Source: Trebonia sp050013875
Lineage (GTDB): Bacteria > Actinomycetota > Actinomycetes > Streptosporangiales > Streptosporangiaceae
Reading direction: 5' to 3'
Length of the DNA stretch: 64,000 nt
Assembly: GCA_050013875.1 (NCBI GenBank)
Contig: JBEKEK010000005.1
Location: 1 to 64,000, forward strand
The notes beneath the pieces are model-generated. The model was not told the DNA's origin and did not search any database. It saw nothing but the letters and a program-made list of their open reading frames with translations. The translations under genes and the position numbers were made by a program. Below, piece by piece: positions 17,008-24,696 of this stretch (positions are counted from its first letter, which is position 1; each line of letters starts with the position of its first letter).

Positions 17008-18114
17008 GTGTCCGTCAACGCCGGATTGGCGCACGTCAGCACCGACTTCATGATCGCGGCGCTGCTCATTTACTCGCTCGCGTTGCTCGCCTTCGCGGGC
17101 GACTACGCCTTCGGACGGCCGCGGCGCAAGGCCGCCGCGGCCGCGGCGCCCGTCGCGCAACGAGCCGCCCAGCTCGCGGCGGTCGGCGCCGCTACGGCGG
17201 GCACTGCCTCGGCCGGCGCGGCGGCGGCCGGCGGCGCCGTGGCCGGCGCCCCCGACCCGGCTGTGGCCGGCGGGCCGGTGAATCCCGCCGGGCCCGCGGC
17301 GCGGCCGGAGCGGCCGGAGCGGCCGGCCGGCGCGTTCCGGGCGATCCTGGAGGCAGGGCCGTGGGTCACCGCCGCCGTCTCGCTGAGCTGGCTGGGGATT
17401 CTGGCGCACGTCGTCGCGGTCACCACCAGGGGGTTTGCCGTTCACCGCGCCCCCTGGGGCGATATGTACGAATTCATCACCGCGCTGACCTGCGTGGCCG
17501 CCCTCTTCTTCGGCTACATCCTGATCAAGTACCGGGCCTGGGCGCTTGGCGTGTTCGTGATGGGCGCGATCGTCATCGCGCTCGGGCTGGCCGAGACGCT
17601 CATCTACACTCCGGCCGGCCCGCTGGTGCCGGCGCTGCAGTCCTACTGGCTGTCCATCCACGTCACCGCGATGACGCTCTCGAGCGGCATCTTCTTCGTC
17701 GCGACCGTGCTTAGCATCATGTACCTGGTCACCGAGCGGTACCGGAAGCGGGTGGCCGCGGGCAAGGCCGAGGCCAACCCGCTGCTCGACCGCATCCCGG
17801 CCGCCTCGCAGCTGGACAAGCTGACGTACCGCGCGGTCGTGTTCGGTTTCCCGATCTGGACATTCGGCGTGATGGCCGGGGCCATCTGGGCGGACCAGGC
17901 GTGGGGCCGGTACTGGGGCTGGGACCCGGTCGAGACCTGGGCCTTCATCACCTGGGTGATCTACGCGGCCTACCTGCACGCGCGGGCCACCGGCGGCTGG
18001 CGCGGCGCCCGCGCGCACTACATCCAGCTGCTCGGCTTCGCCAGCCTGCTGACCAACATCTTCGTGATCCAGATCTTCGTCACCGGACTGCACTCCTACG
18101 CGGGCGTGCAGTAA
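17008..18114 (+). CDS. ccsB: Cytochrome c biogenesis protein CcsB (ResC)
   Basis: A 368-residue heme-handling membrane protein. The tryptophan-rich WWD-type motif is present as WGRYWGWDPVETWAF, followed by YLHARATGGWRG and the conserved His region. It carries heme to the outer face for ligation to apocytochrome c with ResB. GTG at 17008 is chosen because GGGAG at 16993-16997 is well spaced from it. GTG 16999, which overlaps the resB stop, has almost no spacing. Residues about 40-110 are an Ala/Gly/Pro-rich cytoplasmic insert after the first membrane helix. Confidence 0.93.
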   Translation: MSVNAGLAHVSTDFMIAALLIYSLALLAFAGDYAFGRPRRKAAAAAAPVAQRAAQLAAVGAATAGTASAGAAAAGGAVAGAPDPAVAGGPVNPAGPAARPERPERPAGAFRAILEAGPWVTAAVSLSWLGILAHVVAVTTRGFAVHRAPWGDMYEFITALTCVAALFFGYILIKYRAWALGVFVMGAIVIALGLAETLIYTPAGPLVPALQSYWLSIHVTAMTLSSGIFFVATVLSIMYLVTERYRKRVAAGKAEANPLLDRIPAASQLDKLTYRAVVFGFPIWTFGVMAGAIWADQAWGRYWGWDPVETWAFITWVIYAAYLHARATGGWRGARAHYIQLLGFASLLTNIFVIQIFVTGLHSYAGVQ

Positions 18115-18139
18115 GGATCTCCGGATCACTGCGCCCGGA

Positions 18140-18520
18140 TCACTCCGCGGTGTCCGTGGGGCTGCCGTGGATGCGCTGGGCCAGCTGGCGGATGAACTGC
18201 GGGTCGTCGTCCGGGCCCCTCGGAATCGTGGGTTCGCCGGGCTCGGCCGGTGCGTACGGGTACCAGAGGACGTTGGCGCCACTGCGGTCGATGATCATCA
18301 GATTCGCGGTGTCGGCCGCTGACCACTGATGCGACCGCCAGTTCCTGCGGGCGATCAGCCAGGCGATGGCGCCCGCGATCAGCGTCAGGGCGATGACGGC
18401 GATCCAGGTGCGCTTGCGCCAGCCGGGGAATGCCTCGGCCGGGGTGAGGGCCGCGTCGGTGAGGCAGTAGAGCCAGCAGCCTGCCAGGAACAGGACAAAA
18501 AGGACACCTGACAGCAACAT
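18140..18520 (-). CDS. Small PLDc_N-type membrane protein
   Basis: A 126-residue protein with two membrane helices (LLSGVLFVLFLAGCWLYCLTDA and KRTWIAVIALTLIAGAIAWLIA) separated by a short loop with FPGWRKR. This is the shape of the phospholipase D N-terminal (PLDc_N) domain found alone in actinobacteria. There is no nuclease or phosphodiesterase part. The C-terminal half is hydrophilic and Pro-rich. It is convergent with ccsB, 25 bases away. Function unknown. Confidence 0.72.
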   Translation of the reverse strand: MLLSGVLFVLFLAGCWLYCLTDAALTPAEAFPGWRKRTWIAVIALTLIAGAIAWLIARRNWRSHQWSAADTANLMIIDRSGANVLWYPYAPAEPGEPTIPRGPDDDPQFIRQLAQRIHGSPTDTAE

Positions 18521-18669
18521 GGCGAAAGCCTAACCTCCCGGTTGCTAACGCGTGTTATGAACGACCATATTTTCCCACCTGCATGTTTAGTGGTGGTCTG
18601 TCACCCGGGGTGACGCACGGGCCGTTTCGGAATACTCTGGGCTTTGGCGCGAAAACAGGGAGTCCCAGA

Positions 18670-19947
18670 ATGCGGCTACGCCTATTCGAGCGGCTCAGCC
18701 GGCTCGTCGGCTGGCGTCCCGGATCGCAGGGCGATGGCAGTGGGAGGTCAGGAGACTCCCGGGCTGACGGAGCGGATTCCGGCGGCAGGCACCGGCGGAA
18801 CACCGGTGCCGGTTCCGGGTACCCGTCTCCGGCGTCGAGCGTGCGCCAGCGCCCGGAGATGCCGCCCTTGCAGCCGCCGGCCGGACTGCCGAGGCGGTCG
18901 CCGCAGCGGCGGTCGGCGGGGGCCAGTCCGATGCCGCGTTCCCCGGGCGGACGTGGCGGCTCCGCACTGCCGCCGCTGCCGAGGAACTACTCGCCGACCG
19001 CGGCGGGCGGCGGCGCCGGGCGGGCGCGGATCAGGGAAGCGCCGCCGTTCGGTGCGGCCCCGGTGGAGACGCAAACCCGGGGTGAAGCCATCACCCGCGG
19101 GCAGGACGGGGCAAGCCAGCAGCCGGCCGGCGCGGCCGTTAAGCAGCCCTGGTATCAGGTCGTCGGCGGGCCGGCCGGCAAGGCGCAGTCGCGGCCGGTG
19201 GCGGCGCAGGCCGCCGCGGGCCAGGCTGCCCGGCAGGCGGGGGTGCCGGTGTTCGGCCCGGGCGCGGCCCGGGCACAGGTCGCGCACGACCCGGGGATGG
19301 AGGCGCTGCCGTTCGCCGCCCCCCACCCGCGCGGTCACCCGCAGGCCGGCGATGGCCGTCGGCACTGCGGGCCGCTGGAAAAGATCCTGTGGCGGCAGTG
19401 GGACGCCACCGCGAGCGCCCCGCCGCCGCAGGCGGTCGCCGCCATCGAGCGGCTGGCCGAATTTCCGCGGGGACTGCAGGAGAAGCTGGCCGAGGGTCTC
19501 GACGGCATCTACGTGGGCGCGGGCGGGGTGCCTGATCTCGACGACATGGGCGGGCTGCACGGTGTCCGGCTGCCGTCGGGCAAGGCCACCTGGGACGCCT
19601 GCGCGGGCGCCTACGGTGACCGCAAGATCGTGGTCGGCACCCGCCCCTCGCCTACCCCCGACGTGATGTGCCACGAGGTCGGGCACGCGCTCGACGACCT
19701 GGACAGCCCGCCAGGAAAGTGGCAATCCGACTCACCTGAGTTCAAGAACATCTATGATCAATGCCAGCCATACATTGCAAGTGACTTTCATCGCCAGCAC
19801 GGCGGGCTCGGCCGCAAGGAGTTCTTCGCGGACTCGTTCGCCGCGATCGCATCGGCGCAGCGTCCGGCCCTTGTCGATATGCTGAGCGGCAACACCCGGC
19901 TCGCGCTCCAGGTCATGCTGTACTTCAACAGGCGTTATGGCATCTAG
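18670..19947 (+). CDS. Putative zinc metallopeptidase with ATLF-like domain
   Basis: A 425-residue protein. The first half is Pro/Gly/Arg-rich and disordered. The C-terminal part from about residue 225 holds a zinc-binding HEVGHALDDL (in VMCHEVGHALDDLDS) and a downstream acidic motif EFFADSFAAIAS that supplies a third ligand. This pattern and the surrounding fold resemble the lethal-factor C-terminal (ATLF) metallopeptidase domain. The ATG at 18670 follows GGGAG with seven bases and is preferred over 18583. No signal peptide is visible, so export would need a dedicated system. A 94-residue gene follows 11 bases later. A toxin or intracellular protease are both possible. Confidence 0.72.
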   Translation: MRLRLFERLSRLVGWRPGSQGDGSGRSGDSRADGADSGGRHRRNTGAGSGYPSPASSVRQRPEMPPLQPPAGLPRRSPQRRSAGASPMPRSPGGRGGSALPPLPRNYSPTAAGGGAGRARIREAPPFGAAPVETQTRGEAITRGQDGASQQPAGAAVKQPWYQVVGGPAGKAQSRPVAAQAAAGQAARQAGVPVFGPGAARAQVAHDPGMEALPFAAPHPRGHPQAGDGRRHCGPLEKILWRQWDATASAPPPQAVAAIERLAEFPRGLQEKLAEGLDGIYVGAGGVPDLDDMGGLHGVRLPSGKATWDACAGAYGDRKIVVGTRPSPTPDVMCHEVGHALDDLDSPPGKWQSDSPEFKNIYDQCQPYIASDFHRQHGGLGRKEFFADSFAAIASAQRPALVDMLSGNTRLALQVMLYFNRRYGI

Positions 19948-19958
19948 GGTGAACTGCG

Positions 19959-20243
19959 ATGTTCGTTATACGACTACCCAATGGCAACCTTCAGGTTCCG
20001 CATACCGCCATCCACACCGGGGAGGGGCGGATCATCGGCGATGTCTACGTTGAGATCGGCCCCCAGGACGCTGACTACGCCAGGCTCGCCGCGCAGGCGC
20101 TTACCCCCGATGAGGTGGCGCGGCGCAAGGACCAGTGGCGCGACGGTGACGCGGCGTTGCTCCGCGAGTTCCAGGAGTTCGCCCGGCTCGTCGGGGATCA
20201 GTACTGGCCCGGGCAGGATCCGGACGGAACCGAGCCTGAGTAG
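19959..20243 (+). CDS. Small hypothetical protein paired with the metallopeptidase gene
   Basis: A 94-residue acidic protein of unknown family. It begins MFVIRLPNGNLQVPHTA and ends in a charged helix and PGQDPDGTEPE. It starts 11 bases after the metallopeptidase-like gene and so is very likely cotranscribed. Small size, acidity and position would suit an inhibitor, immunity protein or secretion partner, but no motif proves this. Two other frames cross the region without family signals, so I keep this one because of spacing and codon pattern. Confidence 0.6.
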   Translation: MFVIRLPNGNLQVPHTAIHTGEGRIIGDVYVEIGPQDADYARLAAQALTPDEVARRKDQWRDGDAALLREFQEFARLVGDQYWPGQDPDGTEPE

Positions 20244-20357
20244 TCAACGCCCCACTCCCCGCAGCCGGCCATAGCCCGGCCGGGACATCGCCCGGCAAGG
20301 AGCGAGCCGGGTACACCGCCCGGCCGGGGCGGGGTGCCCGGCTGACGTACGCCTCAG

Positions 20358-20570
20358 CTAAGAAACGGCCGGGTGTCCTTCTGGTGAAACCTCACTGTCG
20401 CCGCGCAGCAGCGCGCGCACCTCGGATTCCCGGAACCGTCGGTGGCCGCCGGGCGTACGGATGCTGGTGATCCGACCCGACGCCGCCCACCGCGTGACGG
20501 TCTTCGGGTCCACCCGGAACAGGGCGGCTACCTCCCCCGGGGTGAGCAGCCGCTCATTGTTGCCGTCCAC
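20358..20570 (-). CDS. bldC: BldC-type MerR-family developmental regulator
   Basis: A 70-residue DNA-binding protein that is essentially one MerR-type winged HTH: LLTPGEVAALFRVDPKTVTR, then WAASGRITSIRTPGGHRRFR. It matches Streptomyces BldC, a 68-residue regulator that binds direct repeats cooperatively and delays entry into development. The GTG at 20570 follows GGAG and gives the family's normal length. The longer in-frame ATG at 20603 would add eleven unrelated residues. It is transcribed divergently from the dehydratase gene. The arginine-rich recognition segment is intact. Confidence 0.93.
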   Translation of the reverse strand: MDGNNERLLTPGEVAALFRVDPKTVTRWAASGRITSIRTPGGHRRFRESEVRALLRGDSEVSPEGHPAVS

Positions 20571-20754
20571 GTTACATCTCCTCGCTCGTCGGAGTATTCC
20601 CATAGTTTGACGACAAACGGGTACTTTCTGCCTAGATTTCTGGAAATTAGCCTAGCGATTCAGTCGTCGCTCTGGGTGACTTGCGCAATATTTGTCACCT
20701 GAAGTGGCAGTAGGTGGCAGTCGAGAGTCACTGACCCTGGACTAGGGTGGCGAG

Positions 20755-21834
20755 GTGGCTGATCTTGTTTCGCTTAATGAGATACGCGCCGCTGCCCAGC
20801 GGTTGCGTGGCGTGGCCGTCCGCACGCCGCTCCTGTCGTTTCCCGGCGCGGCCGCGGCCGTCGGGCCGCCCGCGCTGCTAATCAAGCCGGAGTCGCTCCA
20901 GCCGACCGGAGCGTTCAAGCTGCGCGGTGCCTACAACGCCATCGCCGCGCTGCTCGAGGCGGCCCCGGACCAGCAGGCCGCGAACGCGGACCCGGCGGAT
21001 CCGACCGCCCGGCCGGCTGGCGTGGTCGCGCATTCGAGCGGCAACCACGGGTTCGCCGTCGCCTACGCCGCCGCGTTGCTTGGCGTCCCCGCCGCGATCG
21101 TCGTGCCTGATACCGCCCCACTGGTCAAGACCGAGCTGATCAGGAGCGTCGGCGCGGAGATCGTCACCGTCGCGGCCACGCTGGCCGCGCGCATCGAGGC
21201 GTCCGGCCGGATCGCGCGTGAACGTGGATACGCCGAGATACCCCCGTTCGATGACCGGCGGGTGATCGCCGGGCAGGGCACGATCGGCCTGGAGATCGCG
21301 GAAGACCTGGCCGGCCCCGGCCGGCCGGCCGCGGTGCTGGTCCCGGTGGCTGGCGGCGGCATGGTGTCCGGCATCGCCGTCGCGGTCAAGGCCCTGCTGC
21401 CGGGCACGCGCGTCGTCGGCGTCGAGCCGGAGTTCGCCGCCGATGCGAGGGACTCGCTGCGGGCGGGCGAGCGGGTCGCCTGGGCGGCGGCCGACACCGC
21501 CAGGACCAAGGCCGACGCGCTCCGCGTGGAGCAGGTCGGCGAGGTGACCTTCCCGCATATCAAGGCGCTGGTCGATGACATCGTGACGGTCAGCGAGGGG
21601 GAGATCATCGCGGCCGTGCGACGCCTGGCGCGTGAGGGCCGCCTGGTGGCGGAACCGGGCGGCGCGGTCGCGGTGGCGGCGGCGCTGTTCCGCGATCCAG
21701 CCGAGCTTGGGCTTATCCCGGGCGGGCTTATCCCGGGCGGGCTGACCTCAGCCGGAACGGCCGCCCCGGTGGTCGCGGTGCTCTCTGGCGGCAACATCGA
21801 TCCGACCCTGCTGGCGGACATCCTCCGGGACTAG
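20755..21834 (+). CDS. Threonine/serine dehydratase-type PLP enzyme
   Basis: A 359-residue fold-type II PLP enzyme. The PLP lysine lies in LQPTGAFKLRGAYNA, the substrate loop is SSGNHGFAVAYA, and a phosphate-binding glycine loop is VAGGGMVSGIA. It lacks a C-terminal ACT-like regulatory domain, so it resembles the short threonine ammonia-lyase or serine dehydratase group rather than full IlvA. The GTG at 20755 lies close after TAGGGT, so the mRNA may be nearly leaderless. A 15-base duplication near 21712-21741 encodes GLIPGGLIPGGL. The exact substrate is not decided by sequence. Confidence 0.88.
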   Translation: MADLVSLNEIRAAAQRLRGVAVRTPLLSFPGAAAAVGPPALLIKPESLQPTGAFKLRGAYNAIAALLEAAPDQQAANADPADPTARPAGVVAHSSGNHGFAVAYAAALLGVPAAIVVPDTAPLVKTELIRSVGAEIVTVAATLAARIEASGRIARERGYAEIPPFDDRRVIAGQGTIGLEIAEDLAGPGRPAAVLVPVAGGGMVSGIAVAVKALLPGTRVVGVEPEFAADARDSLRAGERVAWAAADTARTKADALRVEQVGEVTFPHIKALVDDIVTVSEGEIIAAVRRLAREGRLVAEPGGAVAVAAALFRDPAELGLIPGGLIPGGLTSAGTAAPVVAVLSGGNIDPTLLADILRD

Positions 21835-21853
21835 TCCTACACTGGGTAGTGCT

Positions 21854-22198
21854 ATGAGAACCGCATTTGCCTACACCTGCGCCCGGATCATCATGTTCGG
21901 CGCCTCGGTCTTGGTCCTGTTCTGGGCCGGGGCACGTGGCATCCTGCTGCTCGGTCTGGCGCTTCTGATCAGCGCGCTGCTCAGCTACGTGCTGCTCAAC
22001 AAGCAGCGCCAGATCATCGCGGGCAAGCTGAACGGCAGGCTGAGCAAGGTCGGGCAGAAGGCCAGTGAACTCAGCAAGCGCCTCGAAGAGGGCACCCGCG
22101 CCGAGGACGAGGCCACCGGCGATGACCGTGTCCAGCCGGAGCACGCGGTCGCCGCGGGTGACGAGGAAGAGCCCGTCCTCGGCTACCCGCAGGCTTAG
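21854..22198 (+). CDS. DUF4229 family membrane protein
   Basis: A 114-residue protein with two N-terminal membrane helices (IIMFGASVLVLFWAGARGILLLGLALLISALLSYVLL) followed by NKQRQII and a coiled, charged cytoplasmic tail. This layout is typical of the actinobacterial DUF4229 family. It starts at ATG 21854, 19 bases after the dehydratase gene. It is convergent with the APS kinase gene, with a gap of only 22 bases. Role unknown. Confidence 0.82.
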   Translation: MRTAFAYTCARIIMFGASVLVLFWAGARGILLLGLALLISALLSYVLLNKQRQIIAGKLNGRLSKVGQKASELSKRLEEGTRAEDEATGDDRVQPEHAVAAGDEEEPVLGYPQA

Positions 22199-22220
22199 CC
22201 ACCGCCGCCAATCGCGGCCG

Positions 22221-23759
22221 TTAGGCCAGCCAGCCGCCCCGGCTGAGCTGCCTGAGCATCGCCTCGACCGCGTCGTGCCTTGAGACCTGCGACGTGTCGA
22301 TCACCAGGTCCGCGTCCTCCGGCACCTCGTAGGGGTCGGAGATGCCGGTGAACGAGCCGATCAGGCCGGCCCGCGCCTTCGCGTACAGGCCCTTGCGGTC
22401 GCGTGCCTCGCACACCTCAAGCGGCGTCGATACATGTACCAGGACGAAATCGCCAACCTCGGCGACCAGCTGCCGCACCCGCTCGCGGGCCGCCGCGTAA
22501 GGGGCGATCGGCGCGCAGATCGCGATCCCGCCGTGCCGCGCGACCTCGGCCGCCACGTAGCCGATGCGGGCGATGTTCAGGTCGCGGTCCTCCCGCGAGA
22601 ACGTCAGCCCGGCCGAGAGCAGCTGCCGCACCAGATCGCCGTCGAGCAGCGAGACCGTCCGGTCGCCGCGCTCGAGCAGCGCGTCGCGCAGGTCGCGGGC
22701 GAGGGTGGACTTGCCCGAGCCGGACAGGCCGGTGCAGAAGACGACGACCCCCCGCGCCGACCGCGGCGGCCGGGCCCGGCGCAGCTCGGCGGCCACGCCG
22801 GCCGGCATCAGCCAGGCGGGCAGCGGCTCGCCGGAGTCGAGCAGTTCGCCAAGTTCGCTGTCGGACAGCTCGCCCCGCTCGAGACCGGGTTCGATCAGCC
22901 CGAGCGGCCGCCAGACTTCGGCCGCCGGGTCGTACGCCCACTCGCCTTCCGCCAGGATCTCGACGCCCAGCTTCCTGAAGTCAAAATCCGGTTTGCCCGA
23001 ACGGTCGCGTGGCTCTACGGCCGTCCGTCCGTTATCTGCCAGCAGGTGGGTAGCCCCGTAGGCGGCCGCGACGACGGCGCGGGCCCGCAGTTCGCCGGCG
23101 GCGCTGCCCTGCGGTGGCAGCGGCACCGGGACCACCAGCGTGCTGCCCGGCAGCTGGCGGGCAGCGGCACGGACCGCGCGGACCAGCGCTTCCGGCCGGA
23201 CGACGAGGTCGGCCGGCCCGGCCACCAGCGGCAGCAGCAGGATGCGGGCGCGCAGCTGGTCGGCCAGGTGCCTCAGCTGGCCGAGTTGCCGCTGGCCGAC
23301 CGGCCGCCTGGTGGCGAGCGCGAGCACCGGCACGCTGCCAAGCTCGGCCCGCACGTCGGCCGGCCGCCGGCGGAGTGCGCGGAACGGCCCGTACTCGGGC
23401 GCGCGCAGCGCGGTGACCGGTCCGGCCAGCCGGACCGCGGTGCCCTCGGCATCGGTGGCCGCCCGCTCGGTGATCTCGATCACGGCCAGCGGTGACCCCT
23501 CTGGGTCCTGCAGCACCAGGTGGCCGGCGTCGCCGGGGACGGCACCGGCGGGGACGGTGAGCGTGACCGGAATCGGCCAGGGGGTGCCGTCGGCCAGTTC
23601 GCCCCGCCCCGCTATGGCGGACAGATCCGCGGCCCCCAGGTACCCGGTCAGCGGGCCGAACGCGCCCGAGGTGAGTAGCTCAAGCTGGCCGAGCTGCTCC
23701 TCGTCTGGGGTCCAGGCCGGCCAGCCGGCCAGCTCGGCGGGCAACCGGTCAGCCGTCAC
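22221..23759 (-). CDS. cysC: APS kinase with N-terminal sulfurylase-like domain
   Basis: A 512-residue two-domain protein. Residues about 340-512 are APS kinase: P-loop GLSGSGKSTLARDLRD, then DGDLVRQLLSAGLTFSREDR, KGLYAKARAG and the C-terminal DLVIDTSQVS. It would phosphorylate adenylyl sulfate to PAPS. Residues about 1-330 resemble the ATP-sulfurylase N-terminal and catalytic regions (TSGAFGPLTGYL), but the usual Q-x-R-N-P-x-H-x-x-H signature is replaced by ALATRRPVGQRQLGQL, so sulfurylase activity is unlikely. No separate sulfurylase genes are nearby. It is followed on the same strand by no gene and preceded by the methyltransferase gene 40 bases away. Confidence 0.88.
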   Translation of the reverse strand: MTADRLPAELAGWPAWTPDEEQLGQLELLTSGAFGPLTGYLGAADLSAIAGRGELADGTPWPIPVTLTVPAGAVPGDAGHLVLQDPEGSPLAVIEITERAATDAEGTAVRLAGPVTALRAPEYGPFRALRRRPADVRAELGSVPVLALATRRPVGQRQLGQLRHLADQLRARILLLPLVAGPADLVVRPEALVRAVRAAARQLPGSTLVVPVPLPPQGSAAGELRARAVVAAAYGATHLLADNGRTAVEPRDRSGKPDFDFRKLGVEILAEGEWAYDPAAEVWRPLGLIEPGLERGELSDSELGELLDSGEPLPAWLMPAGVAAELRRARPPRSARGVVVFCTGLSGSGKSTLARDLRDALLERGDRTVSLLDGDLVRQLLSAGLTFSREDRDLNIARIGYVAAEVARHGGIAICAPIAPYAAARERVRQLVAEVGDFVLVHVSTPLEVCEARDRKGLYAKARAGLIGSFTGISDPYEVPEDADLVIDTSQVSRHDAVEAMLRQLSRGGWLA

Positions 23760-23799
23760 GTGCGCCTCCGTATTCGCGGGTCTGGGGCGGCGCCCGGGG

Positions 23800-24561
23800 T
23801 CAGACGACGCGGGCGAAGCGGTCCAGCGGCTTGCGGATCACGTAGAGCAGCTCATCGTGGCTGTCGGTGAAGCGTCCTCCGGTCAGCCGGGAGATGGCGG
23901 CGCAGGTGATTCGCACCGACGATGATAGCCCGGCCGGGAGGTCGGGGCGCGTCAGCTCGCTGCTGCGGGCGGCGATGACGAGACCGCGCAGCAGCGAATA
24001 GGACGAGATGCGGTCGTCGCAGACCGCCTTCTCGTAGACCGGCCGGAACGGGCCGGGGAGGCCGGGGCGGAACCTGGACCACATGAGCTTCCTGGCCGGA
24101 GCCGGCAGCAGGCGGTCGAGCAGCGCCGCCGAGCTCTTCCTGTCGCCGGTCCGCAGCAGCAGCAGGCCGCCTGGCTTCAGCGCGCTGACCAGCCGGTCGA
24201 GCACGAGCTCGACGTGGTGGACGCGCTCGAGCAGCAGCGCGCAGTAGACCACGTCGTAGGCCCGCTGCGGGATCGGGACCGTGCGCAGGTCGCCGGTGAT
24301 CACATCGTCGTAGGCGGGCTGGGTATCCCGCAGTACCCGGCGGGCGAGCGGGTTGTCATCGTCGACGGCAGTGACCGAGATCTCGAAGCCGCCCTCGGTG
24401 AGCTCGCCGAGGCCAAGCTCGCGCAGCGGCGCCAGGCACCCGGCCTGCAGCAGGCTGACCGGCCGGCCCAGGCTCTGCGATACGTAGTCCCGCAGCGGTT
24501 CGGCGAAGAACCGGTTGATGGTCACCTGGGTGCCGGGCGTCCCGCGCTCCGCAGTAGTCAT
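23800..24561 (-). CDS. Class I SAM-dependent methyltransferase
   Basis: A 253-residue protein of the methyltransferase fold. Core strands are visible as VSLLQAGCLAPLREL, FEISVTAVDDDNPLARRVL, DDVITGDLRTVPIP, YDVVYCALLLERVHH and LKPGGLLLLRTGD. The first Gly-rich loop is weak (LQAGCLA), so substrate or activity is uncertain. The C-terminus lacks any membrane helix. It lies 40 bases upstream of cysC on the same strand and so probably forms an operon with it. A perfect inverted repeat lies 35 bases before its ATG. Confidence 0.8.
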   Translation of the reverse strand: MTTAERGTPGTQVTINRFFAEPLRDYVSQSLGRPVSLLQAGCLAPLRELGLGELTEGGFEISVTAVDDDNPLARRVLRDTQPAYDDVITGDLRTVPIPQRAYDVVYCALLLERVHHVELVLDRLVSALKPGGLLLLRTGDRKSSAALLDRLLPAPARKLMWSRFRPGLPGPFRPVYEKAVCDDRISSYSLLRGLVIAARSSELTRPDLPAGLSSSVRITCAAISRLTGGRFTDSHDELLYVIRKPLDRFARVV

Positions 24562-24595
24562 GAACTTATGGTAATTGAATAACTACACAGAGTGC

Positions 24596-24611
24596 ATCGC
24601 ATTTATGCGAT
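24596..24611. promoter_or_regulatory. Inverted repeat upstream of the methyltransferase gene
   Basis: ATCGCAT-TT-ATGCGAT is an exact 7-bp inverted repeat with a 2-base centre, set in an AT-rich stretch and bracketed by GTG and CAC. It lies about 35 bases upstream of the ATG at 24561, so it would suit a dimeric regulator of the methyltransferase-cysC operon. Confidence 0.5.
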
Positions 24612-24696
24612 TACACGCGGCGAGAGTGCGCAATCATCACCGTTTGTCCTCCTCCGCCGGCCTGCGCCCGGATCGCGCTTGGCACGATGACGGGGG

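Noticed and set aside
16744..18282. A 512-residue minus-strand open frame across resB and ccsB.
   Set aside because: It is the complement of two well-identified cytochrome c biogenesis genes and has no domain signals.
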